DNA of 17,954 nt. Source: CBDUBS01 sp965365445. Lineage in GTDB: Bacteria > Bacteroidota > Rhodothermia > Rhodothermales > DASSAV01. Below, piece after piece: positions 10,737 through 17,954 of this stretch. The position numbers were made by a program, and so were the translations under genes. The notes beneath the pieces are model-generated. The model was not told where the DNA came from. It worked only from the letters and a program-made list of their open reading frames with translations, and ran no database searches. The stretch lies in the NCBI GenBank assembly GCA_965365445.1, contig CBDUBS010000067.1, positions 1 through 17,954 of the forward strand, in the 5' to 3' direction. Position 1 is the first letter of the stretch, and the number at the start of each line of letters is the position of its first letter.

Positions 10737-12749
10737 ATGTATAAAAAAGAAAACTTGAAGGCAGCGGCCCTTCCCGAATCGTGGTCGCGCGTGGTGCTGG
10801 TCTGGGTAAAACCTGAGATAGACGGGGGGCGCTGGCCTATCGCCCGGTCCCAGGGTGAACCGGTCGAGGTGACGGCCGGATTCGTTGTGGACGGTCATGA
10901 GAAACTGGGGGTGGAGTTATTGTACGCGCACCAGTCGGGCTACGAGCAGTGCGCCCGGATGACCCTGAAGTACAACGACGAGTACGAGGGTCGTTTTACG
11001 GTTGCCGAGCTCGGCGTATATCGGTACCGGGTACGGGCATGGCTCGATCGGTTCGCGACGTGGCAGGACCAGTTTGCCCGGCGCGTCAGAGGAAACGAGA
11101 GCGCCTACGAACTGAAAAGCGAGTTGCTCGAAGGGGCCGCGCTGTTGCACGAAGCATTGGGTGTAGCGAGCGGAGATGACGGAGAGCGGATTGAACGGTA
11201 CATCATCCGTTTCGAAAACGGAGATACGGAGGCCGGTCTTGAACCCGACGTTCTGGAACTGGCGCAGCGCAACGACCCTCGCAAGGGCGCCGTGGAAAGC
11301 CGGACGCTGGAAGTCCGGGTCGATCCTGTGCCGGCCCGCTTCAGCGCCTGGTATGAGTTTTTCCCCCGGTCGGCGGCCTCCGAGCCCGGCAAGCACGGTA
11401 CGCTGGACGATGCGGCAAAATTGCTGCCCCGGATCAAGGAACTCGGATTTGACATCGTTTACCTGCCGCCCGTACACCCCATCGGCATCTCGCACCGAAA
11501 GGGTAAAGATAACGCCACGGTAGCCGAAAAAGACGACCCCGGCAGCCCCTGGGCCATCGGCGGCAAAATGGCGGACGGCAAGCAGGGCGGCCACAAGAGC
11601 GTGCATCCCGAGCTTGGCGGCATCGAGGCGTTCGATCGTTTCGTGGAGCAGGCCGCCCGAAACGACCTGAAGGTAGCTCTGGATATCGCCTTCCAGACCT
11701 CACCCGACCACCCGTACGTACAGGAACACCCGGAGTGGTTCAGGCATCGGCCGGACGGCACCATTCGATACGCCGAAAATCCCCCGAAGAAATACCAGGA
11801 CGTTTATCCGTTCGACTTCGAATCGGAACACTGGCAGTCTCTATGGATCGAGCTCAAAAGCGTATTCGAGTTCTGGATCGATCACGGGGTGCGGGTATTC
11901 CGGGTGGATAACCCGCACACGAAACCGTTCGCGTTCTGGGAGTGGTGTCTCGGCGACCTTCGCTCGCGCCATCCCGACCTCATTTTCCTGGCCGAAGCGT
12001 TCACGCGGCCCAAGACGATGTACCTGCTGGCGAAGCTCGGCTTCAACCAGAGCTACACGTATTTCACGTGGCGTAATACAAAAGCCGAACTGACCGAATA
12101 CGCGGAAGAGCTCTTCCAGACGGATGTGGTAGAATTTTACCGCCCCAACTTCTGGCCGAACACCCCCGACATCCTGCACGAATACCTCGTCCACGGAGGC
12201 CGGCCCGCCCACATAATCCGCCTGGCCTTAGCCGCTACCCTGTCATCGGCGTATGGCCTGTACGGGCCGCCCTACGAGCACATAGCGAACCAGCAGCATC
12301 CGGAACGCGAAGAATACGCCGGCAACGAGAAGTACGAAATACGCAACTGGAACTGGAACGACCCGCATTCGCTCCAGCCGCTCATGCGCCGGATCAACCG
12401 CATCCGGAAGGAAAACCCGGCGTTGCAACACATGCGGAACCTGCGTATCCACGTGACCGATAATGCGCAGATTCTGGCTTACAGCAAGCAAACCGAGGAC
12501 AATCTGGTTCTCGTGGTGGCCAACCTCGATCCCCACCACGTACAGAGCGGATGGGTGCATCTTCCCCTCAAGGAACTCGGCATCGAGGAAAATCGGTCTT
12601 ACGAAGTGTACGATATGCTCGGCGGCGAATGGTATTTCTGGAACGGGTCGCACAACTTCGTGCGGCTGGATCCCCACGTGCTGCCTGTCCATATTCTGCG
12701 CGTACAGCGCACCGTACGTACGGAGAAAGATTTCCCGCTTTTTCAGTAA
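10737..12749 (+). CDS. glgE: alpha-1,4-glucan:maltose-1-phosphate maltosyltransferase, GH13_3
   Basis: GlgE transfers maltosyl units from alpha-maltose 1-phosphate to the non-reducing end of alpha-1,4-glucans, building glycogen-like polymer. The 670-residue length is close to Streptomyces GlgE (about 675). The N-terminal beta domain (about residues 15-110, 'RVVLVWVKPEIDGGRWPI') is the family type. The catalytic domain shows 'ELGFDIVYLPPVHPIG' (235-250), the GlgE hallmark 'RKGKDN' and 'SPWAIGG' segment (254-276), the nucleophile Asp391 in VFRVDNPHTKP, acid/base Glu420 in FLAEAFTRPK, and Asp478 in NTPD. A C-terminal beta domain ends at 670. The ATG at 10737 has no Shine-Dalgarno sequence. It heads a run with treS-maltokinase (36 bp downstream) and glgB, so enzyme and substrate supply are co-encoded. 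No feature suggests loss of activity. Confidence 0.96.
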   Translation: MYKKENLKAAALPESWSRVVLVWVKPEIDGGRWPIARSQGEPVEVTAGFVVDGHEKLGVELLYAHQSGYEQCARMTLKYNDEYEGRFTVAELGVYRYRVRAWLDRFATWQDQFARRVRGNESAYELKSELLEGAALLHEALGVASGDDGERIERYIIRFENGDTEAGLEPDVLELAQRNDPRKGAVESRTLEVRVDPVPARFSAWYEFFPRSAASEPGKHGTLDDAAKLLPRIKELGFDIVYLPPVHPIGISHRKGKDNATVAEKDDPGSPWAIGGKMADGKQGGHKSVHPELGGIEAFDRFVEQAARNDLKVALDIAFQTSPDHPYVQEHPEWFRHRPDGTIRYAENPPKKYQDVYPFDFESEHWQSLWIELKSVFEFWIDHGVRVFRVDNPHTKPFAFWEWCLGDLRSRHPDLIFLAEAFTRPKTMYLLAKLGFNQSYTYFTWRNTKAELTEYAEELFQTDVVEFYRPNFWPNTPDILHEYLVHGGRPAHIIRLALAATLSSAYGLYGPPYEHIANQQHPEREEYAGNEKYEIRNWNWNDPHSLQPLMRRINRIRKENPALQHMRNLRIHVTDNAQILAYSKQTEDNLVLVVANLDPHHVQSGWVHLPLKELGIEENRSYEVYDMLGGEWYFWNGSHNFVRLDPHVLPVHILRVQRTVRTEKDFPLFQ

Positions 12750-12785
12750 TCCGACCGGTCCCTCCCTTCATTCCACCGACAAGGT

Positions 12786-15700
12786 ATGAGCACTTCGTTC
12801 ATCAATGATCCGCTCTGGTACAAGGATGCCGTGATCTATGAGTTGCACGTACGGTCGTTTTTCGATGCGAACAACGACGGATTCGGCGACTTTCAGGGGA
12901 TGCGGCAGAAGCTGCCTTACCTCGAATCGCTGGGCGTAAACACGTTGTGGTTGCTGCCGTTTCTGGAAAGCCCGCTTCAGGACGACGGGTACGATACATC
13001 GGATTACTACAACATCCTGCCGGTGCACGGCACGCTCGACGACTTCAAGGCCTTCCTGGACGAAGCCCACCAGCGGGGTATGCGGGTCATTACCGAACTG
13101 GTGCTCAACCACACCTCCGACCAGCACCCGTGGTTTCAGGAAGCCCGCGATTCCGCCTCACCCCGACACGACTGGTACGTCTGGAGCGACACCACCGAGC
13201 GGTACAAGGAGGCCCGTATCATCTTCACCGATACGGAAGTCTCGAACTGGACCTGGGACCGCAAGGCCGGCAAATACTACTGGCACCGGTTTTTCAGCCA
13301 TCAGCCGGATCTGAATTACGACAACCCGGACGTGCGCCGGGCCATGAAGGAGGTCATGTTTTACTGGTTCGACCTCGGGGTGGACGGCCTTCGTCTGGAT
13401 GCGGTGCCCTATCTGTACGAGCGGGAAGGAACGAATTGCGAAAACCTGCCCGAAACCATCCGGTACATCTCCGAACTTCGGCAAGCTATCGAGGAGCGGT
13501 ACGGCCCGGGAAGGGTGCTGCTTGCCGAAGCCAACCAGTGGCCCGAGGATACCCTGCCCTATTTCGACGGGGGGAAGGGGGTACAGATGGCCTTCAATTT
13601 CCCCGTGATGCCCCGCATGTACATGGCCCTGCGCCGCGAAAGCCGCCGGCCGCTCGTCAGTATGCTGGAGCTTACCCAGGACATCCCCGAGCCCTGCCAG
13701 TGGGCCATCTTTCTCCGCAACCACGACGAGCTCACCCTCGAAATGGTCACCGACGAGGAGCGGGATTACATGTACCACGAGTACGCCACCGACTCCCGGT
13801 TCCGGATCAACGTGGGCATACGCCGCCGGCTCGCCCCGCTGCTCGGCCACGAGCGCAGGCGCATCGAACTGATGAACGCCCTGCTACTGACGCTGCCGGG
13901 CAGCCCCGTAATCTACTACGGCGACGAGATCGGCATGGGCGACGACCCGTTCCTCGGAGATCGCAACGGCGTCCGGACACCCATGCAGTGGAGCCCGGAT
14001 AAAAACGGCGGCTTTTCGCGGGCGCCGCATCATCGGCTTTTCATGCCGAGCATCGGGCACGGTCCGTACAGCTATTCATTCATCAACGTGGAGGATGCGG
14101 AGAACGACCCCCATTCCCTGCTGAACTTCATGCGTCGCCTGCTGGCGCTTCGGCGGCAGTTCGTCCACGTTCTGGGCCGTGGAACCCTGAAGGTCCTCCC
14201 GGTGGAAAACCAGAGCGTCCTGGCCTTCATTCGCGAGTATGAAGGAGAGCGCATATTCGTGATAGTCAACCTGTCACGCTTTTCGCAGTCGGCTTTCCTG
14301 CCCGTCACCGACGACCTCAAAGGGTGCGTGCCGACCGAGTTGTTCAGCAAAACACCGTTCCCCCCTTTCGCCGATACACCGTACCATTTCCTGCTCGGCC
14401 CGCACGGGTTTTACTGGTTCTCTTTACAGTCGCAAGAGATGGTGGACAGCCTGCTTGCAGAAGGACCGGAAGCCATCGAGCACGGCGAGGGCCTGCCCAT
14501 ACTCGACGTGTCGGAGGGATTGCATAACCTGCTGGTCCGGACGATGGCCTCCGGTAACGGGATCGAACAGATTCAGGCGCTGCTGCCGCGTTTCGTAGGC
14601 CGCCAGCGGTGGTTCGGCTCGAAGGACCAGGCGATCGAAAAGGTGACCATTCTGGATGCCGTAAGGCTCCGGGCTACACCTGTACCGGTATACCTTACCG
14701 TGCTGGAAGTATATCTCCCGACCGGACGGGAACAGTATCTGTTGCCGCTGATGCTTGGGTACGGAGAAGATGCGGAAGCCGTATTTCAGCAACGGCCAAC
14801 GGCCGCCCTCGCGTGGGTGCAGAGCCCGGAAGGGCGCGGATTGCTTTTCGACGCAACGGCCGGCCCACTCTTCTGGACCAGCCTGTTCTCGTGGTGGCAA
14901 TCCGGATCGAAAGGCCGCTCGCTGCTCGGTACGTATGCTTCCAGCCTGAGCGACCCGGCTCGCACGACGGAAATAACCGACGCCCGGGTCCTCTCCGGCG
15001 AGCAAAGCAACTCGTCGGCGATACTGGGCGGGCGGTATTTCGCCAAACTCTACCGACGGCTCGAAACGGGCGCCAATCCGGAAACGGAGCTGCTGGAGCA
15101 CCTTACGGCCGCCGGCTTCCCGTTCATCCCCCGGTTGCACGGGCAGATCGCATTTCAGCGGGGCGAAACCCGGACGACCATCGGCATCCTCCAGCAGGCC
15201 CTGGATGTGGAGTCCGACGGCTGGGTGCACGCGCTGGACATGATGAAACGCTTCCTGGACCGCGTGGCCGGCGCAGCGCCCCCCCCCGACGGCTTTCCGA
15301 CGGTGTACCTGGACCCCGTACCGGTGTGGATCGAGGAAGTGGCTCCGGAGATGCTCTCGCTGGCCCGTCTCCTGGGTGTGCGGACCGCCGAACTGCACCG
15401 GGCGCTTTCCCGGGCGTCGCAGCCGGGCCTTTCGCCCTCCGAAGGCTCTCCGGAGGACATGCGCCGGCTCGTGGAACGCGTCCGGAACGAAGTACAGGAA
15501 ACGCGCCGTATGCTTGCGGAAAGCGATGGGGTAATCGGCCATGCGCTGGGCGACGACGCCTGGGAGATCGGCCTGCAACGGCTCGAACGGCTGCTCGGAT
15601 ATGATCCGCCTCTCGAAAAAATACGAATCCACGGAGACTATCACCTGGGGCAGGTAATCCGGTCGGAAGGGGAATTCTACATACTCGACTTCGAAGGCGA

Positions 15701-16100
15701 ACCCGCCCGGTCGATGGAGGAACGGAGGCAGACCGATTATGCTTTCCGTGACGTAGCCGGCATGTTGCGCTCCATCGAATATGCCGCCCGGGCAGCCTGG
15801 CACGAATACAGAGGCCGGGAGGCATCGTTGGAGGGATGGACCGACCGCATCGTTCGATGGTGCGAAGCCTCCTTCCTGGACGCCTATTACCGCACTTCGG
15901 GAGAAGACCGTTTCGTTATGCCCCTCCCCATCCGGGAGCCTTTCCTCTGGACGTACCTGTTCGACAAGGCCCTGTACGAAGTTCGTTACGAGCTCAGCCA
16001 CCGGCCGGACTGGACGTGGCTTCCGCTCGAAGGACTCAATCGCTTGCTCCGTATCGCCTGGCAACAGGAAAAAGGTCCGGAGCCTACCCGATCCCGATAA
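12786..16100 (+). CDS. treS: bifunctional trehalose synthase / maltokinase fusion (TreS-Pep2)
   Basis: This 1104-residue fusion would convert trehalose to maltose (TreS) and phosphorylate maltose to alpha-maltose 1-phosphate (maltokinase, Pep2/Mak), the substrate of GlgE. Residues 1 to about 550 are TreS: 'DPLWYKDAVIYELHVRSF' start, 'DDGYDTSDYY' (66-75), nucleophile Asp205 in GLRLDAVPYLYEREGT, acid/base Glu248 in LLAEANQWPED, and Asp314 in RNHDE. A linker of roughly 45 residues leads to the kinase, about 595-1095. It begins with 'RFVGRQRWFGSKDQ' (602-615) and carries the phosphotransferase signature HGDYHLGQ (His949, catalytic Asp951) and DFEGEP (Asp968, metal). Separate TreS and Pep2 proteins form a complex in mycobacteria; here they are one chain. 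The ATG at 12786 has only a weak AAGG upstream. A nine-C run at 15279-15287 lies in the kinase part but the frame is intact. Confidence 0.96.
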   Translation: MSTSFINDPLWYKDAVIYELHVRSFFDANNDGFGDFQGMRQKLPYLESLGVNTLWLLPFLESPLQDDGYDTSDYYNILPVHGTLDDFKAFLDEAHQRGMRVITELVLNHTSDQHPWFQEARDSASPRHDWYVWSDTTERYKEARIIFTDTEVSNWTWDRKAGKYYWHRFFSHQPDLNYDNPDVRRAMKEVMFYWFDLGVDGLRLDAVPYLYEREGTNCENLPETIRYISELRQAIEERYGPGRVLLAEANQWPEDTLPYFDGGKGVQMAFNFPVMPRMYMALRRESRRPLVSMLELTQDIPEPCQWAIFLRNHDELTLEMVTDEERDYMYHEYATDSRFRINVGIRRRLAPLLGHERRRIELMNALLLTLPGSPVIYYGDEIGMGDDPFLGDRNGVRTPMQWSPDKNGGFSRAPHHRLFMPSIGHGPYSYSFINVEDAENDPHSLLNFMRRLLALRRQFVHVLGRGTLKVLPVENQSVLAFIREYEGERIFVIVNLSRFSQSAFLPVTDDLKGCVPTELFSKTPFPPFADTPYHFLLGPHGFYWFSLQSQEMVDSLLAEGPEAIEHGEGLPILDVSEGLHNLLVRTMASGNGIEQIQALLPRFVGRQRWFGSKDQAIEKVTILDAVRLRATPVPVYLTVLEVYLPTGREQYLLPLMLGYGEDAEAVFQQRPTAALAWVQSPEGRGLLFDATAGPLFWTSLFSWWQSGSKGRSLLGTYASSLSDPARTTEITDARVLSGEQSNSSAILGGRYFAKLYRRLETGANPETELLEHLTAAGFPFIPRLHGQIAFQRGETRTTIGILQQALDVESDGWVHALDMMKRFLDRVAGAAPPPDGFPTVYLDPVPVWIEEVAPEMLSLARLLGVRTAELHRALSRASQPGLSPSEGSPEDMRRLVERVRNEVQETRRMLAESDGVIGHALGDDAWEIGLQRLERLLGYDPPLEKIRIHGDYHLGQVIRSEGEFYILDFEGEPARSMEERRQTDYAFRDVAGMLRSIEYAARAAWHEYRGREASLEGWTDRIVRWCEASFLDAYYRTSGEDRFVMPLPIREPFLWTYLFDKALYEVRYELSHRPDWTWLPLEGLNRLLRIAWQQEKGPEPTRSR
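15279..15287 (+). repeat. homopolymer tract of nine C inside the maltokinase domain
   Basis: Nine consecutive C bases encode three prolines in an 'AAPPPDG' segment of the TreS-maltokinase fusion (around residue 833). The frame is intact as given, and the catalytic HGD motif lies downstream of the tract. Tracts this long are prone to replication slippage and to sequencing error. A one-base change would remove the kinase active site but leave TreS. Confidence 0.6.
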
Positions 16101-16119
16101 CCAATCCGAATCATACTAC

Positions 16120-17954
16120 ATGTCCTGGCTTACTTCAGACGACATTCAACGGTGGCAGAACGGCGCATTCGTGGACAGCTACCGAAAGATGGGGGCGCAC
16201 CCCACTCCCGACGGCGCCTGGTTCAGCGTGTGGGCGCCCAATGCGGATGAAGTGGCCGTGCTGGGCGAATTCAACAACTGGGATCCGGGCGCGTCCAGGC
16301 TGGAGCGTACGGACGGGGGTCTGTGGCAGGGGCTGATTGCGGAAGCCCGCCCGGGGCAGCATTACAAGCTGCGGCTGAAAAGAGGGTATTACACCGTCGA
16401 TAAAGCCGATCCGTATGCCTTCGCTCTCGAACCGCCCGCCGCGTCGGGCAGCGCGGTGGCGGGGCTGGCCTCCATCATCAACGGGTTGGAGTACGACTGG
16501 CACGATGCGGCCTGGATGGAACGCCGCCGGGGACCCGAAACGCTATCCGACCCGGTGGCTATTTATGAAGTGCACCTGGGCTCCTGGATGCACAAAGTCC
16601 ACGGCGTATCCTACGGCTACCGGGACATCGCGGAGCCGCTGGCCGACCACGTTGAAAAACTGGGGTTCACCCACATCGAGCTGCTCCCCATCATGGAGCA
16701 TCCGTACTACGGATCGTGGGGATATCAGGTGGTCGGATACTACGCCCCTACTTTCCGGTACGGCTCTCCGCAGGACCTGATGTTCTTCATCGATTACATG
16801 CATCAGCGGGGAATCGGGGTGATCGTGGACTGGGTGCCGGCCCATTTCGCCACCGATCCGCAGGGGCTGGTATATTACGATGGGACGCCCCTGTTCGAAT
16901 ACGAGGATACCCGAATGCGGTATCACCCGGACTGGGGAACCTACGTGTTCGATTATCACAAGCCGGGTGTGAAAAACTTCCTGGTTTCCAATGCCCTGTT
17001 CTGGCTCGACAAGTACCACGTGGACGGGTTGCGTTTCGATGCCGTCGCTTCGATGCTTTACCGGGATTACTCCCGTAAGGAGTGGACGCCGAACATGTTC
17101 GGCGGCCGCGAAAACCTGGAAGCCATCGATCTGCTCAAGCAGGTCAACGAAACGGTATACAGCCGGATTCCGAACGTGCTGATGATTGCGGAAGAGTCCA
17201 CGGCGTGGCCCGGCGTCTCGCAGCCGACGTTCAACAACGGCCTGGGCTTCCTGTATAAATGGAACATGGGCTGGATGCACGATACCCTGGCCTACATCGA
17301 GGAGGACCCGGTCCACCGGAGGTATCACCACGGCAACCTGACCTTTCCGCTGGTGTACGCCTGGTCCGAGCACTACACACTCCCCCTGTCGCACGACGAA
17401 GTCGTCCACGGCAAGGGATCGCTCTGGGGCAAAATGCCCGGCGACCCCTGGCAGAAGGCGGCCAATTTGCGGTTGCTGTACGGGCATCAGATCGGCCACC
17501 CCGGTAAAAAACTGTTATTCATGGGATGCGAGTTCGGTCAGGAAAGGGAATGGAGCCACGATACTTCCCTGGACTGGCATCTGCTGAACGACCCCCTCCA
17601 CCGGGGTATCATGACCTGGCTGCGGGACCTGCTCATGCTGTACCGCACGCATCCGGCGCTGTGGAACGACGAACCGCACGGATTTCAGTGGATCGACCTG
17701 AGCGATGCCGATCAGAGCGTCGTCAGCTACCTCAGGCGCTGCGAGGGCCGCGAGCTGGTGTTCGTATTCAACTTTACGCCCGTCCCCCGCTTCAACTACC
17801 GTATCGGCGTGCCGGAGGAAGGGTTCTGGGTCGAGCGATTGAATTCGGACAGCGCTCAGTACGGCGGCGGCGATGTCGGTAATTATGGCGGCGTTGAAAC
17901 GACGCCCGTACCCTATCACGGCAGGCCGGCGTCCGTGGTGCTTACGCTCCCGCC
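16120..17954 (+). CDS. glgB: 1,4-alpha-glucan branching enzyme, 3' partial at window edge
   Basis: GlgB cuts alpha-1,4 chains and rejoins them as alpha-1,6 branches, giving glycogen its structure. The frame opens at ATG 16120, 19 bp after the treS-maltokinase stop, and runs to the right edge with no stop (611 full codons). A CBM48 domain sits at about residues 28-115 ('AWFSVWAPNADEVAVLGEFNNWD'), so the extra N-terminal N1 module of long GlgB forms is absent. Catalytic signs are 'EVHLGSWM', 'HIELLPIMEHPYYGSWGYQV', the nucleophile Asp307 in VDGLRFDAVASM, acid/base Glu358 in MIAEESTAWPGV, and Asp426 in LPLSHDEVVHGKGS. The C-terminal beta domain is visible to 'HGRPASVVLTLPP', so only a few residues are probably missing. 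Start chosen for spacing and the CBM48 position; there is no Shine-Dalgarno sequence. It completes the GlgE pathway by branching chains that GlgE extends. Confidence 0.95.
   Translation, partial: MSWLTSDDIQRWQNGAFVDSYRKMGAHPTPDGAWFSVWAPNADEVAVLGEFNNWDPGASRLERTDGGLWQGLIAEARPGQHYKLRLKRGYYTVDKADPYAFALEPPAASGSAVAGLASIINGLEYDWHDAAWMERRRGPETLSDPVAIYEVHLGSWMHKVHGVSYGYRDIAEPLADHVEKLGFTHIELLPIMEHPYYGSWGYQVVGYYAPTFRYGSPQDLMFFIDYMHQRGIGVIVDWVPAHFATDPQGLVYYDGTPLFEYEDTRMRYHPDWGTYVFDYHKPGVKNFLVSNALFWLDKYHVDGLRFDAVASMLYRDYSRKEWTPNMFGGRENLEAIDLLKQVNETVYSRIPNVLMIAEESTAWPGVSQPTFNNGLGFLYKWNMGWMHDTLAYIEEDPVHRRYHHGNLTFPLVYAWSEHYTLPLSHDEVVHGKGSLWGKMPGDPWQKAANLRLLYGHQIGHPGKKLLFMGCEFGQEREWSHDTSLDWHLLNDPLHRGIMTWLRDLLMLYRTHPALWNDEPHGFQWIDLSDADQSVVSYLRRCEGRELVFVFNFTPVPRFNYRIGVPEEGFWVERLNSDSAQYGGGDVGNYGGVETTPVPYHGRPASVVLTLP

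Noticed and set aside
14424..16064. Long open frame on the minus strand opposite the TreS-maltokinase fusion
   Set aside because: It has no recognisable domain and lies entirely opposite a gene with intact catalytic motifs. Long antisense frames are common in GC-rich coding DNA.

Overview
The window looks like a stretch of chromosome from a GC-rich bacterium. Its core is an alpha-glucan and trehalose metabolism locus of about 14 kb. At the seven starts from the sulfatase onward where I judged the upstream bases, I see no Shine-Dalgarno sequence (an AAGG lies close to the trehalose synthase start), and a trehalose synthase is fused to a maltokinase. Both traits fit the Bacteroidota/Rhodothermota side of the tree (for example Rhodothermus or Salinibacter relatives). 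This placement is an inference, since no rRNA or taxonomic marker is present.

Layout. (1) Positions 1-794 (+): the C-terminal part of a YdbT-like membrane protein with bacterial PH (bPH2) domains, cut by the window edge. (2) 795-1190: a non-coding gap holding a short direct repeat. (3) 1191-2978 (+): a lipoprotein sulfatase with a Cys-type active site and an unassigned C-terminal domain. (4) 2990-3760 (-): a YaaW/UPF0174-family protein, convergent with the sulfatase. (5) 3761-3998: a divergent intergenic region with two operator-like palindromes. (6) 3999-5534 (+) malQ and 5685-8369 (+) treY. (7) 8327-10555 (-): glgX, whose 3' end overlaps that of treY by 43 bp. (8) 10556-10736: the divergent glgX/glgE control region. 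(9) 10737-17954 (+): glgE, the treS-maltokinase fusion and glgB, tightly spaced (36 and 19 bp gaps). glgB runs off the right edge.

How the genes work together. The glgE/treS-mak/glgB block is a complete GlgE pathway. TreS interconverts trehalose and maltose, the fused kinase makes maltose 1-phosphate, GlgE transfers maltosyl units onto alpha-1,4 chains, and GlgB adds alpha-1,6 branches. GlgX on the opposite strand would debranch the polymer. MalQ would rearrange the released maltooligosaccharides, and TreY would convert their reducing ends to maltooligosyl-trehalose. The usual TreY partner, TreZ, is not in the window. With a TreZ elsewhere, glucan could return to trehalose and close a trehalose-glycogen cycle. 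Without one, TreY would act as a chain-end capping enzyme.

I see no mobile elements, CRISPR arrays, tRNA or rRNA genes. The most unusual points are the clustering of the whole GlgE pathway with malQ, treY and glgX, the absence of treZ, the 43-bp convergent overlap, a nine-C tract inside the kinase domain, and the palindromes upstream of malQ.
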